DNA of 6,566 nucleotides, from assembly GCA_018060305.1 (NCBI GenBank), contig JAGOWF010000157.1:1-6566 (forward strand), read 5' to 3'. Positions within the stretch are counted from its first letter, which is position 1; each line of letters begins with the position of its first letter. Positions 6,028-6,566 of this stretch are shown here, one piece after another. The position numbers and the translations under genes are program-made. The DNA is from Pyrinomonadaceae bacterium. GTDB taxonomy: Bacteria > Acidobacteriota > Blastocatellia > Pyrinomonadales > Pyrinomonadaceae. The notes beneath the pieces were generated by a model, which searched no databases, was not told the origin of the DNA, and worked only from the letters and a program-made list of their open reading frames with translations.

Positions 6028-6566
6028 GTGCTCGCTGTCATATATCTCATTCTCTTGCTGCTGCTTGGCGACGCTCTATGCCGTCGCTTCTTTAACTTCG
6101 CTTCGGGCCCGCACCGATTTGGCGCAGCGTTTCTGACCGGCGCCCTGATCGGGAGCTGGTGGACGTATCTGTGCGGATATCTATTTGCGGCGACCAACTC
6201 GCCGCTGCTGTGGGGCAACTTGCTGTTCTTTGTGATGTGTGCGGGGCTTATCTACTGGCTCTGGGCAAATCCGGCAAGCCAGGAGTTCCAAACACGCATC
6301 GATAGCGATCAGGTCGGATTTAACCGATGGGATTGGGTGGCGGCGGGACTCTTTCTCGCATACGCGTGCTGGCTGACCTTTGCGACATTCTCGATGGATG
6401 ACGGCAAGATCCGCATCGCCACCCATCAGTGGAGCGATTTTGGCTCGACGGTGTCGATCATGCAGTCGTTTGCGAACGGGCATAACTTTCCGACCGAATA
6501 CCCGCATTTCTCAGGCGACCGGATACGCTACCATTTCCTTTTCTATTTCCTTGCCGGAAATCTCGA
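6028..6566 (+). CDS. Polytopic membrane protein, GT-C glycosyltransferase-like, N-terminal part (cut by window edge)
   Basis: The frame is open from a TGA at 5980-5982 to the right edge. Numbering from a GTG at 6028, there are about four hydrophobic segments (residues 1-17, 32-55, 60-79 and 103-122). They are followed by a polar loop (123-168) and a further hydrophobic start (HFLFYFLAGNL). The loop has QWSDFGSTVSIMQSFANG (134-151) and NFPTEYPHFSGDRIRYHF (153-170). A segment after an early membrane helix with an acidic residue (here D137) and a P-F-G-RYH pattern is reminiscent of GT-C-type membrane glycosyltransferases and the DUF2298/YYY group, which use lipid-linked sugars at the outer face of the membrane. 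That is a resemblance, not a proof. No ATG is available: in-frame choices are GTG at 6028 or, extending the protein to begin MRIVLAVIY, ATT at 6019. Neither has a good ribosome binding site. The gene diverges from the DUF2695 gene. Confidence 0.7.
   Translation, partial: MLAVIYLILLLLLGDALCRRFFNFASGPHRFGAAFLTGALIGSWWTYLCGYLFAATNSPLLWGNLLFFVMCAGLIYWLWANPASQEFQTRIDSDQVGFNRWDWVAAGLFLAYACWLTFATFSMDDGKIRIATHQWSDFGSTVSIMQSFANGHNFPTEYPHFSGDRIRYHFLFYFLAGNL

Noticed and set aside
6181..6507. Minus-strand frame opposite the last membrane protein gene
   Set aside because: The plus frame has a coherent pattern of membrane helices and a recognisable loop; the minus frame is Arg/His-rich and featureless.
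1..6566. A defence, mobile or CRISPR-type system
   Set aside because: No repeat array, transposase, integrase, tRNA, nuclease or toxin-antitoxin pair was seen; UvrA is the only DNA-acting protein and is a housekeeping repair enzyme.

Overview
The window reads as a stretch of a bacterial chromosome, moderately GC-rich, with six protein-coding genes, two of them cut by the window edges. A fungalysin-type protease, an M50-like membrane protease with HEGSH, and a UvrA whose internal sequence resembles the Bacteroidetes style would fit an acidobacterium of the Blastocatellia type. That placement is an inference from protein style, not a demonstrated identity. I see no tRNA, rRNA, CRISPR array, insertion sequence or phage gene.

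Layout. Positions 1-1239 on the minus strand hold the first 413 residues of a secreted M36 (fungalysin-like) metalloprotease: signal peptide, FTP propeptide, PepSY-like segment and the beginning of the catalytic domain. A 265-nt divergent region (1240-1504) separates it from a plus-strand pair: an M50-like integral-membrane metalloprotease (1505-2293) and a 91-residue unknown protein (2295-2570) that begins one base after the previous stop. The plus-strand pair is preceded by a good sigma70-type promoter, CTGACA-17-TAGAAT. A 177-nt gap (2571-2747) then carries two inverted-repeat structures. It is followed by full-length uvrA (2748-5582), the damage-recognition ATPase of nucleotide excision repair. 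The uvrA stop codon overlaps the stop codon of a convergent minus-strand gene for a DUF2695 protein (5579-5905). A short divergent gap follows, with an inverted repeat touching the DUF2695 start codon. The last gene is the beginning of a plus-strand polytopic membrane protein (about 6028 to the edge) that resembles GT-C-type membrane glycosyltransferases and has no ATG start.

How the genes relate. Apart from the M50/small-protein pair, the genes look like independent transcription units: strands alternate and functions differ (secreted proteolysis, membrane proteolysis, DNA repair, unknown, envelope). I found no clear new multi-gene system. The points most worth following are the M50-linked small protein, the two inverted repeats upstream of uvrA, the altered zinc module in UvrA, and the unusual start of the last gene.
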